Source: a virus. From it: 58,234 nucleotides of DNA. A program made the position numbers and the translations under genes. The stretch covers positions 1-58,234 of IMG/VR virus record IMGVR_UViG_3300031963_011225. One strand, given 5' to 3'. Position 1 is the stretch's first letter. Each line of letters starts with the position of its first letter. Below are positions 34,239 to 41,864 of this stretch, piece by piece. The notes under the pieces were generated by a model. The model worked only from the letters and a program-made list of their open reading frames with translations. It made no database searches and was not told where the DNA came from.

Positions 34239-35788
34239 TGAATGAACAAAAGATAATATTTCAAGGTTATGTAATTAATAACCAAGATCCTTTAATGTTA
34301 GGAAGAATTAGAGCGTTACCAATTGATCAAGTTGAGGCCGATGTATTACCAACTAATTGGAACCCTGAAAAGGATATTTGGACTGAAAGAGATCCATTGA
34401 TTTATTTACCTTTGTTACCTTACTATGTGAGTCAAGTACCTAAGGTTGAGGAGTATATTCACATTTTCTACTATAATAAAGATTATGTTGTAGATAACAC
34501 TAAATTCTACATTCAGGGTCCTATAACAAGACCTCAGAACAATTTTTACGAAAATTGGCATAATTCCGAGTCAATGTTAGCAAGTGGTGTATTTTTAAAA
34601 CAAGCTAACAATATTAAAGATCCTATAAGTTTTGAAATCAAAGGTCAAGCAAAAGGTATTTATCCCGAACCTGGTGATAATGCCTTATTAGGTAGAGGAA
34701 CCGCAGACGTTATTGTAAAACAAGATGAGGTTTTAGTAAGAGCAGGTAAGAACATACCAACCCAAACCGCAGGATTTAATCTACCAACACCAAGACTAAA
34801 TCGAGGATTTTTACAAATTTCAAATTTTGATTTAGAAAGAGTTGAGAAAGACCCAATTAAAAAAACTATTCTAAAAAATAAACCTCAGTTAGTGAAGAAA
34901 CTAATTGAGTGGGAGGTTACCAATCAAGTAACTATTACTGGAAATACTTCAGGTGGTGGTGTTACAGGATCTACGTTTTATAATGGTAATATAAGTCTAT
35001 ACTCCTTACTACCTAAAGACAAAACTAAAACTAACGAAATATATATGGATACCCCGTTAGATCAATTTAAAAGTGGACCTGAATATACTTTAGTATTTAC
35101 AGGAAAAACTTTAGATGAAGGGGTAAAAATTATAAACCAATTTATAAACGGATTAAATCAAGGAAAGATTAATATTCAAGGGTATGATCAATTCCCTTTT
35201 GATAATGATCTTAAAATATCAAATCAGTTTCCATTCTATTTCAGACCAACCAAAAATAATATTGATAAATTAAGTTCAACAGGATCAACAGATTTCAATA
35301 TGGTCAACAACTTTTTTACTAAAGTTAAATTATTACCCTCAGATAGACAATTTGGTAGTGTTTTAGTTTGGTCTAAAAATGTTGTTGGTCAACAACTAAC
35401 ACCTGAAACTTCAACATTAAGACAGAACACCTATAATCCTAATCCTGTTTCTTACGGAACAGTTGCAGCAGACTTTTTATATTTATTATCACATAAATCC
35501 GACATACCTTCAAAAAGAAAAATTATGTTGGAACCTAAAGAAACTTTATACGGTATACCACAACCATATTTTACCGAAAACATTCTACAAAATACTGACC
35601 CAATGGTTAGAGGAAATGAGTTGATGAAATTATTAAAGTTGATCGTAGATTTTTTAGGAGCACATGTCCATAATATAAATGAGGCTCCGATTCCAATTGG
35701 AGTTGATGGAACTAAGTTGGAAGAGATCTACAAAATTCTACAGGACGCTGACAATTCAATACTAAATCAAAATATTCGAATTAATTGA
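34238..35788 (+). CDS. Baseplate hub/spike protein with gp5-like OB fold
   Basis: The product is 516 residues. The N-terminus (FQGYVINNQDPLMLGRIRAL) has the D-P-x-x-x-G-R-I/V-R pattern of the OB-fold domain of T4 gp5 and related spike proteins. It is followed by YLPLLPYYVSQVPKVEEYIH, matching the later strands. GDNALLGRGTADVIVKQDEV resembles the beta-rich stem start, and the C-terminal MKLLKLIVDFLGAHVHNI block is common in baseplate proteins. No lysozyme domain is present. It would sit at the tail tip. Confidence 0.68.
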   Translation: MNEQKIIFQGYVINNQDPLMLGRIRALPIDQVEADVLPTNWNPEKDIWTERDPLIYLPLLPYYVSQVPKVEEYIHIFYYNKDYVVDNTKFYIQGPITRPQNNFYENWHNSESMLASGVFLKQANNIKDPISFEIKGQAKGIYPEPGDNALLGRGTADVIVKQDEVLVRAGKNIPTQTAGFNLPTPRLNRGFLQISNFDLERVEKDPIKKTILKNKPQLVKKLIEWEVTNQVTITGNTSGGGVTGSTFYNGNISLYSLLPKDKTKTNEIYMDTPLDQFKSGPEYTLVFTGKTLDEGVKIINQFINGLNQGKINIQGYDQFPFDNDLKISNQFPFYFRPTKNNIDKLSSTGSTDFNMVNNFFTKVKLLPSDRQFGSVLVWSKNVVGQQLTPETSTLRQNTYNPNPVSYGTVAADFLYLLSHKSDIPSKRKIMLEPKETLYGIPQPYFTENILQNTDPMVRGNELMKLLKLIVDFLGAHVHNINEAPIPIGVDGTKLEEIYKILQDADNSILNQNIRIN

Positions 35789-35795
35789 TATTTAT
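35789..35795 (+). promoter_or_regulatory. RTATTTAT element before the gene at 35809
   Basis: TGA-TATTTAT, extended to the palindrome TATTTATAAATA, lies 13 nt before the ATG. Confidence 0.5.
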
Positions 35796-35808
35796 AAATA
35801 AAAGATAA

Positions 35809-37275
35809 ATGTCAATTAATAATTCTTATTTCAATAGAAACAATACTATAGTTTTTAATAGTTATGTAAACACGGGAAGAAATCCTGTTATGCAACTATA
35901 CTACGGAGATGGTGGTTTAGTAAATCCTATAGGATATTCTCGTTTCATTTTTGACTTGGATCTAACTCTTTTAAGAGAGAAATTAGCGTCAGGAGTAATT
36001 TCAACTGGATGTACTGATAACATGAGACATATACTTAAAATGACTAACACTTCTTCATTTAGTGAAGATTTATTAAATACATCTATGCCTGATGGTAGTC
36101 TAAGAGCAACATCATTTGATTTAATTTTATTTAGAATACCCCCAAGAGATTTAGACCCTAATCAACCACAATATTGGGATGAGGGTGTTGGTTACGATTT
36201 TTACGATATTCCTGATGGATTAGGTCCTAATAGGGCTTATTCAAATAGACCGTCAAATTGGTATCAAACAACAACTATTGATAATTGGGAACAAGCAGGA
36301 ATCTACAATAATATGAACTTGGGACCAATGCCATTTTCAGGATTAACGATAGTAGATATACAACATTTTGAATTTGGTAATGAAGATATTGAATTTGATA
36401 TGACCGACGAAATAAATGATTTATTAATTGGGGGGATTGTGAATCCATCAGGTTGGGGTATTGCTTATTTACCTGAAGTTGAGAATTTGATGGGTACCAC
36501 AGGTGCTTATTCTGTAGGTTTCTTTACAAGACATACACAAACATTTTATGAACCATACCTTCAAACAACATATAATGATCTAATCGAAGATGATAGAAAT
36601 AATTTTACATTAGGAACTGTAAACAAATTATATCTATATGTTTATGAAGATGGTGATTTTAAAAATTTAGATACTCCACCATTAGTGACAATTTCAGATT
36701 CTTCAGGAACACCTGTTACAGGGTTAATTAATTTACCATCTTGTCAAAGAACTAAAGGGGTTTATGAAATAACAATACCACCCCTTATAGGATACAAGAC
36801 CCCATGTTTATTTACAGATACTTGGTCAAATATAAAATTAAATGGTTTTTCATTACCAAATGAGATAAATGAATTTACTATCTACCCAACTAAAAGATCT
36901 GTACAAATTGGTACAAATACAAACGATCCCGCACAATATGGGTTTACTTATTATGGATTGAAACAAAACGAAAAGATTTTAAACTCTGAAATTAGAAAAG
37001 TTGGTGTCATTATTAAACAGGCATATACAACAAATAAACAGCTTCCAAATGTCGATGGACAATACAGAGTTTATGTTAGAGAAGGTCAAACTGAAGTTAT
37101 AGTTCAGGATTGGACTAACTTAAATAGGACACCTAATGAATACTATTTTATTTTTGATATGAGAGATAAAATACCTAATGAATATTTTGTCGATCTGAAA
37201 GTTACAACATCTGGACAGGTTAATGTTTACAAACAACAAATAAATTTCCAAATCGTAAATGAGAAAGTAGAATAA
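35809..37275 (+). CDS. Virion structural protein, unknown
   Basis: The product is 488 residues, beta-rich with many aromatic residues and few charged clusters, typical of virion appendage proteins. Blocks such as YSRFIFDLDLTLLREKL, IQHFEFGNEDIEFDMTDEIN and GWGIAYLPEVE recall the N-terminal domain of tail-attached proteins that repeat in some large phages. The C-terminal part looks like two beta sandwich repeats (ITIPPLIGY, VDLKVTTSGQVNVYKQQ). No enzyme motif was found. It has its own late-type element and sits after the gp5-like gene, so a tail or baseplate location is inferred. Confidence 0.72.
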   Translation: MSINNSYFNRNNTIVFNSYVNTGRNPVMQLYYGDGGLVNPIGYSRFIFDLDLTLLREKLASGVISTGCTDNMRHILKMTNTSSFSEDLLNTSMPDGSLRATSFDLILFRIPPRDLDPNQPQYWDEGVGYDFYDIPDGLGPNRAYSNRPSNWYQTTTIDNWEQAGIYNNMNLGPMPFSGLTIVDIQHFEFGNEDIEFDMTDEINDLLIGGIVNPSGWGIAYLPEVENLMGTTGAYSVGFFTRHTQTFYEPYLQTTYNDLIEDDRNNFTLGTVNKLYLYVYEDGDFKNLDTPPLVTISDSSGTPVTGLINLPSCQRTKGVYEITIPPLIGYKTPCLFTDTWSNIKLNGFSLPNEINEFTIYPTKRSVQIGTNTNDPAQYGFTYYGLKQNEKILNSEIRKVGVIIKQAYTTNKQLPNVDGQYRVYVREGQTEVIVQDWTNLNRTPNEYYFIFDMRDKIPNEYFVDLKVTTSGQVNVYKQQINFQIVNEKVE

Positions 37276-37280
37276 AGAAG

Positions 37281-37287
37281 TATTTAT
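37281..37287 (+). promoter_or_regulatory. RTATTTAT element before the gene at 37301
   Basis: AAG-TATTTAT, again within TATTTATAAATA, lies 13 nt before the ATG, as for the preceding gene. Confidence 0.5.
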
Positions 37288-37300
37288 AAATAAAAAAGAC

Positions 37301-37690
37301 ATGTCAACATTTCAAATACTTTTATGTACTGATGAACAATACGTTCTTGGTGAATCGGGAGAAGAAACTCTAAATGCCGGTGAAACTTGGGCTTTCAGTG
37401 GTGCTAATGGACAAATTATATGTGGTACAGTTGTTGCGGCAGCTGCTGGGGTTCCAAACTATTCTGCAGTAACCCTTTATGATGGATGTGGAGAATGTTT
37501 AAACGCAACACTTGAGTTTTTTACTGCAGGAACACCATATGAAGCTTGTGTTATATGTTGCCCTTGTGGTACAGGTTCGACTGTTAATTCAGTATCAACC
37601 CCTCATCCTACATGGACAGGTTTAAATGGACAAGTAGTTGTTCAAGCAAATGCGGTTGAATTAGGAGGAATGAACGGATTATACGCTTGA
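37301..37690 (+). CDS. Small Cys-rich virion-type protein
   Basis: The product is 129 residues. It is beta-rich with Gly, Thr and Ala, and has Cys clusters at CGEC and CVICCPC (about residues 65-90). There is no signal peptide, so disulfides would have to form after lysis or the Cys residues may bind metal. The separate upstream element suggests strong late expression, consistent with a decoration or small tail protein. No family was recognised. Confidence 0.68.
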   Translation: MSTFQILLCTDEQYVLGESGEETLNAGETWAFSGANGQIICGTVVAAAAGVPNYSAVTLYDGCGECLNATLEFFTAGTPYEACVICCPCGTGSTVNSVSTPHPTWTGLNGQVVVQANAVELGGMNGLYA

Positions 37691-37692
37691 TT

Positions 37693-38166
37693 ATGAATGT
37701 TTTAGATAAAATCATCAGAAAAGTTATTCAAGAAAATATAGGAGATAAACCATCAAAACAAGAAATGGAATCTTCAAGATATATGTTCTTTTCAAATTTG
37801 GAACAAATGAAAAGACAATGTGATCTTCTTTTGGAAATCGATCATAATATGATCGAGGAAATATTAGATCAAGGTCATGATTGGGCTCAGGATCATATTG
37901 CCGAGGCAAAAAACAATTTAGATCAAGTTTTTGATTTTTTAATGAATGAAACAAATTCTGAATTTGATGCTGAGATGAAAGATAATGTGATGATGGAAGG
38001 TAGAAAAAAAACAGGAACGAAACTTTGTGCTAGAGGTAAATCAGCAGCTAAAGCTAAGTTTGACGTTTACCCTTCGGCGTACGCCAACGGATACGCAGTT
38101 CAGGTATGTAAAGGGACCAAACCTGGATTGGACGGTAAAAAGAGATGCTCAGGAGCATATTGTTAA
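37693..38166 (+). CDS. Basic C-terminal Cys-domain protein with CTS-like N-terminus
   Basis: The product is 157 residues from MNVLDKIIRKVIQENIG; the ATG is preferred to a TTG two codons earlier. The N-terminus is a short helix ending in V-I-Q-E, like the head-targeting leaders cut by T4 gp21. The middle is acidic and helical. The C-terminus is basic, with four Cys and the phrase YPSAYANGYAVQVCKG, a motif I recall from other phage and large-virus proteins, but whose function I do not know. A packaged, DNA-associated head protein is one possibility. Confidence 0.7.
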   Translation: MNVLDKIIRKVIQENIGDKPSKQEMESSRYMFFSNLEQMKRQCDLLLEIDHNMIEEILDQGHDWAQDHIAEAKNNLDQVFDFLMNETNSEFDAEMKDNVMMEGRKKTGTKLCARGKSAAKAKFDVYPSAYANGYAVQVCKGTKPGLDGKKRCSGAYC

Positions 38167-38183
38167 ATTTTTTTAACTTCCTT

Positions 38184-38214
38184 TTTGTTAATCAATATTT
38201 TTTTTATATATTTG
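38184..38214 (+). promoter_or_regulatory. Bacteroidota-type promoter
   Basis: TTTG (38184-38187), a 19-bp spacer and TATATTTG (38207-38214) match the Bacteroidota primary-sigma consensus TTTG and TAnnTTTG exactly. It lies 24 nt before the ATG at 38239 and so suggests host-sigma, early-type expression. Confidence 0.7.
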
Positions 38215-38238
38215 TAGTTAGAAACATAAACACTAACT

Positions 38239-38652
38239 ATGAAAAACTTTTTTAAAAGACTCTACAAAAGATTTAAGGTCAAAATGGCAAAAAGAATGAG
38301 AAAATCTATGCCAACTCATGAAGAAATAGAACCTTATGAAAAAACCGCATTCAAGATTGTTGTGAAAATGATATCACATAAAAAATCTGATTTTATGATT
38401 GCACCTATGTCTAACAAAAGGTACATTATAAATGAAGAATTAGGTCTTTTCGTCCTTATTGATTTTGGAAGAGTTGAGATTACTAATCACGTATTTCATT
38501 ATGATGTAAAAATGAGTAGTAGAGATTTTGAACGTGTTACCTACTTATACGATACTGAAACTGAAAAAAGAAGAAACCTAACTGAAGCTGAAGTAAAATC
38601 AAATATTAAAAATTCTTTAGTTAAGGTTTACAATAAAATATCTGAACAATAG
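38239..38652 (+). CDS. Hypothetical basic protein under a host-type promoter
   Basis: The product is 137 residues. The N-terminus is very basic (MKNFFKRLYKRFKVKMAKRM), a possible nucleic-acid or membrane-surface contact. A compact mixed domain follows (FKIVVKMISHKKSDFMIAPM, YIINEELGLFVLIDFGRVEI), and the C-terminus is helical. No family was recognised. Unlike the surrounding late genes it has a host-sigma promoter and no RTATTTAT element, so it is probably expressed early. Its stop codon directly abuts that of the opposite-strand gene at 38653. Confidence 0.72.
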   Translation: MKNFFKRLYKRFKVKMAKRMRKSMPTHEEIEPYEKTAFKIVVKMISHKKSDFMIAPMSNKRYIINEELGLFVLIDFGRVEITNHVFHYDVKMSSRDFERVTYLYDTETEKRRNLTEAEVKSNIKNSLVKVYNKISEQ

Positions 38653-39597
38653 TTATTTTCTTGGTTTGTAAGAAGTCATAACAGGTTTTTGTCCTTTACC
38701 CGTTTGAGTGTCTTTTTTCTCCGCGGCTCTTTTTTGTTGACAAGCGGCTCTTTTAGCCGAATCTGACATTTTACCGGCAACTCCTGCGGCACGACATTTT
38801 GGGTATGAACCTTTAGAAGTGTCGTGTCGTCCACAGGGAGGGTGTTTTCCGTCGACTTTTCTACAAATATTAACCCAAGGACCTTTTGGTTGAGAAGATC
38901 CCTTAGGTTTCTTCTTTTTACCAAACCAAACAGCTAAGTCTTCATTAATTGTTTCAGGATAATCAATATCTCTTTTATAAGAACCATCTTTATTTTTTTC
39001 CCAAACACCAACATTTCTTTTAATATTATTTTTCAAGGTATTTTTCAATGATTTTTTATTAAAATCTGTTGGTACTTTTACAGTAAATGGATCTAATTCA
39101 TTTTTTTTCCACTCCAAACTTCCAATTTCTAATGGAGCATTATATGGTCCAGCTGTAACAGTGGAACTAATTTCGTTCAATAAATTATCATAAGATAAAT
39201 CAACCCATTCATTGAATTTTACTTTATTTGTAAATGGTCTCATCGGGCTATCCCCTTTAGGTATTTTGTGATCGTACATATATTGATTAATAACCCCACC
39301 ATCATCATCTCCTGTTGCCAAATCGGGATGTTTTTTTATAAAATTAGTTATTTTATTTGCCTCTTTTTCTAATTTCACTATTTGATCCCTTCTCAAATCC
39401 ATTTTATGGTCTAAACTATCATATTGGACTAATGGACTATCGTATTTAGAAACAGGTACATTAAATGGTGCTAAACTATCATCATTAAAAGGTCTGAAAC
39501 CTGGTTGTACTGGTGTGACATACGCACCTGCAGCACCTCCTCTTTGTGAAGTGGCTTCTTTAATAACTTTTTTAATTATTTGATTTAGTCTATCCAT
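38653..39597 (-). CDS. Late protein with CTS-like N-terminus and basic Cys C-terminal domain
   Basis: The product is 314 residues. MDRLNQIIKKVIKEATSQ ends in I-K-E/A, matching the [L/I]-x-E cleavage rule of the T4 gp21 protease. The middle part is Asp-, Asn- and Pro-rich. From about residue 225 the protein is strongly basic with four Cys and a conserved-looking block (WVNICRKVDGKHPPCGR, YPKCRAAGVAGKM, CQQKRAAEKK), possibly a zinc-binding, DNA-contacting module. Like the gene at 37693 it could be an internal head protein. It has a late-type element and faces its convergent neighbour without a gap. Confidence 0.72.
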   Translation of the reverse strand: MDRLNQIIKKVIKEATSQRGGAAGAYVTPVQPGFRPFNDDSLAPFNVPVSKYDSPLVQYDSLDHKMDLRRDQIVKLEKEANKITNFIKKHPDLATGDDDGGVINQYMYDHKIPKGDSPMRPFTNKVKFNEWVDLSYDNLLNEISSTVTAGPYNAPLEIGSLEWKKNELDPFTVKVPTDFNKKSLKNTLKNNIKRNVGVWEKNKDGSYKRDIDYPETINEDLAVWFGKKKKPKGSSQPKGPWVNICRKVDGKHPPCGRHDTSKGSYPKCRAAGVAGKMSDSAKRAACQQKRAAEKKDTQTGKGQKPVMTSYKPRK

Positions 39598-39609
39598 TTT
39601 ATTATAATT

Positions 39610-39616
39610 ATAAATA
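39610..39616 (-). promoter_or_regulatory. RTATTTAT element before the gene at 39597
   Basis: AGA-TATTTAT lies 12 nt before the minus-strand ATG at 39597. Read on the plus strand the site is TATAAATA (39609-39616), 15 nt before the ATG at 39632, so it may serve both genes. Confidence 0.45.
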
Positions 39617-39631
39617 TCTCACTTTTTGAAT

Positions 39632-39841
39632 ATGGAAGAAGAAAACAAAATCTATGGTAATTTATTTGGGTCTATTAACTTGTTAAGTGAAGATCATTTA
39701 GAACTTATATTAAGTACGATGGATAAAGAACACGCACTTTATTATTTAATTGAATCTGTTAAATCAGCACACTCTAAGGGTGTGTTTACAATTGGTGAAT
39801 CTGAAGTAATCTCTAAATCTATTAGAACTTTAATAAAATAA
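39632..39841 (+). CDS. Small hypothetical protein
   Basis: The product is 69 residues from MEEENKIYGNLFGS; the ATG is preferred to a TTG two codons earlier. It is soluble and helical (EDHLELILSTMDKEHALYYL). It stands alone between two minus-strand genes, divergent from one and convergent with the capsid gene across a shared terminator. No family was recognised. Confidence 0.62.
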   Translation: MEEENKIYGNLFGSINLLSEDHLELILSTMDKEHALYYLIESVKSAHSKGVFTIGESEVISKSIRTLIK

Positions 39842-39868
39842 AAAAGGTCAGATTTCTCTGACCTTTTT
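39841..39868. terminator. Bidirectional terminator
   Basis: A 12-bp perfect stem (AAAAAGGTCAGA with TCTGACCTTTTT) and loop TTTC is flanked by A-rich and T-rich tracts. It can end both the small plus-strand gene and the capsid gene on the minus strand. Confidence 0.9.
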
Positions 39869-39887
39869 CTTATTCGGTTTTAATTGA

Positions 39888-41834
39888 TTATCTCAATTCT
39901 CTCAAGTCGAATGTTCTAACTCCATCAACTGTGATACGTCCGTAGAAACGGTTGTTAACCATTTTCTTAGCGTAACGTGTCATAATACCTTTAATAGGTG
40001 TAAAGTTGAATGGGTTGTACATTGTAGGTGTCAATTGTAGAGGTACATACGGTGCGTAGATGTAACCTGTGTCTAACAATGATGTTCCTTTGTGACCGAT
40101 TAACACTTGGTTAGGCGGGAAGTAAGGATCACGGTAAACTTGGTATCTACCAGATAATGTACCAACTCTCTCAATACCCATGTTGTACTGATCTTGCTCA
40201 GGAGCTGCGTTAGATACGTGGAAGTATTCTAAATCGTCAAAGATAGCAGAAACCTCAGATGAAACAACGATCCAGTTAGCACCACCTCTCAAAGTAGATT
40301 TGTGGATTTGTGCTGACAATTGGTTGATTGCTGTAATCAAAGTTTGGTTCCAGTCTTTTTGAGTGTAAGATACTTGGTTGTTGATTCTTCTCCATCCGTT
40401 GTAATCCCAACGTAATTGCCATGCTGCACCTTTACGTAAGTCACGTAAGATTTCACGGTCAATCTCAGCTGCTACTTGCTCAGATAACAATGCCGTTAAC
40501 TCAGCTTCAGCGTCGATGTTATGGAATGCTGCAACGTCTTGAGCTAATTCAGGAGACCATTGTGCTCTTAGTTTTCTTTCTGTAACAGATACAGTTACTG
40601 ACTCAAGGTCAAAAGAAACCTCACCAATTTGATCTTCGAACTCAAGGTTAGCATATCTTCTATACCATGCAGTAAATGAAGTAGCTGATCCACCTGATGC
40701 GATTGTAGTACCTGTGTAACCATCTAAAGATGTTGCGTCACAGTCAGCACATACAGGACAAGAAAGGTCAACTTCTAACCAAATACATCCGTTAGCATCA
40801 CAAATGTCATTATAGTTACCACCGTTACCTGTTGGAGGTGTGTAATCTACAGTATTGTTGTTACCTGCATTTCTGAATGTAGTTCCTTGGTTTGTTCCGT
40901 ATTTAACAATACCTTTACCATAGATTTGAGTTACAACTCTAAACAATAGAGGTGCGTATACTGTAGATCCGTTGTAAGTAGTTGTTGTCACACTACAAGG
41001 TGAACTTGTGTTAGCAGAGAACCCGTTAGCTGCGTACAATCTAAGGTCAGAAAGGAATGATTCTGTATCCATTTCGTTACCGTCAGGACCAATTAATTTA
41101 CCTGCTCCTGCACTTGCAAATCCACAAAGTTTAACGATTACTTTTCTATAGTTTCCAGCTGGTATAATTTCTCCTGCTCCAATGTTAGCGTCAACCAATG
41201 CTGATCCAGCCCAAGCTTGAACAGATGTAGTTGCAGTAACTGCAGTCCATTTACCTTTAGAGTAGTCAAATAATCCTGGAGGATCTAAAGACGCTTCATT
41301 ACCTTCATAGAATAAATCATAAAGATCTTTCTTGTAATAGTAATCATTGTCAGGGTATCCTTGATTAGGGTTATTTAATCCTGCGTTAACAGCTTCAGGA
41401 GATCCAATAGGTGCGTAGTGGTCACCACCAGCAGTACTGTTAGAAGGTGTCGAGTTAGGATATAAGTTAGCATACTCAGAAGATGCGTTTGCATATCCTT
41501 GGATTCTTGGTACAAAGTAGAACAATTTACCAATAGGTAAGTTCATTGCTTGTACTGATACGATGTCGTTAGCTAACAATTTAGAGAAAACTCTTCTTAC
41601 GATTGGGAAAACAACTGTTTCGAACGCTCCGTTTGATTGACCGTCAGAAGTTGCTTCGTTGATTAAGTAAGATGCTTGGTTTTCGTATAATTGTGCAACG
41701 TTTTCTTTTAAGTGACCTTTTAGACCATCCAAAAAGCCTAATTTGTCCCACTTGTTAATTGTGTCTTCTTTGATAACTTTAAGGTGTTTCAACCCGATGT
41801 TACCTACAAGACCTGATTCTAATAATGCTCCCAT
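39888..41834 (-). CDS. gp23: Major capsid protein, T4 gp23-like
   Basis: The product is 648 residues and forms the hexameric shell of the head. The gp23 family is shown by TERKLRAQWSPELAQDVAAF, followed by IDAEAELTALLSEQVAAEI, and by the C-terminal block on NPFNFTPIKG and MTRYAKKMVNN. The N-terminal about 60 residues are helical and end in YLINE/ATSDG, which aligns with the T4 site FLTE/AEIGG cut by the prohead protease, so the mature shell protein probably starts at A61. A surface-exposed insertion with Cys pairs (CPVCADCDATS) is unlike T4. Codon use is visibly less AT-biased than neighbours, as expected for very high expression. Confidence 0.95.
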   Translation of the reverse strand: MGALLESGLVGNIGLKHLKVIKEDTINKWDKLGFLDGLKGHLKENVAQLYENQASYLINEATSDGQSNGAFETVVFPIVRRVFSKLLANDIVSVQAMNLPIGKLFYFVPRIQGYANASSEYANLYPNSTPSNSTAGGDHYAPIGSPEAVNAGLNNPNQGYPDNDYYYKKDLYDLFYEGNEASLDPPGLFDYSKGKWTAVTATTSVQAWAGSALVDANIGAGEIIPAGNYRKVIVKLCGFASAGAGKLIGPDGNEMDTESFLSDLRLYAANGFSANTSSPCSVTTTTYNGSTVYAPLLFRVVTQIYGKGIVKYGTNQGTTFRNAGNNNTVDYTPPTGNGGNYNDICDANGCIWLEVDLSCPVCADCDATSLDGYTGTTIASGGSATSFTAWYRRYANLEFEDQIGEVSFDLESVTVSVTERKLRAQWSPELAQDVAAFHNIDAEAELTALLSEQVAAEIDREILRDLRKGAAWQLRWDYNGWRRINNQVSYTQKDWNQTLITAINQLSAQIHKSTLRGGANWIVVSSEVSAIFDDLEYFHVSNAAPEQDQYNMGIERVGTLSGRYQVYRDPYFPPNQVLIGHKGTSLLDTGYIYAPYVPLQLTPTMYNPFNFTPIKGIMTRYAKKMVNNRFYGRITVDGVRTFDLRELR

Positions 41835-41864
41835 TTTTTTAGGTTTTTTATTTTTAGTTTATGT

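Noticed and set aside
38162-38177. GTTAAA-TTTT-TTTAAC hairpin after the gene ending at 38166 as a terminator.
   Set aside because: The six-pair, nearly all A-T stem is too weak to call with confidence.
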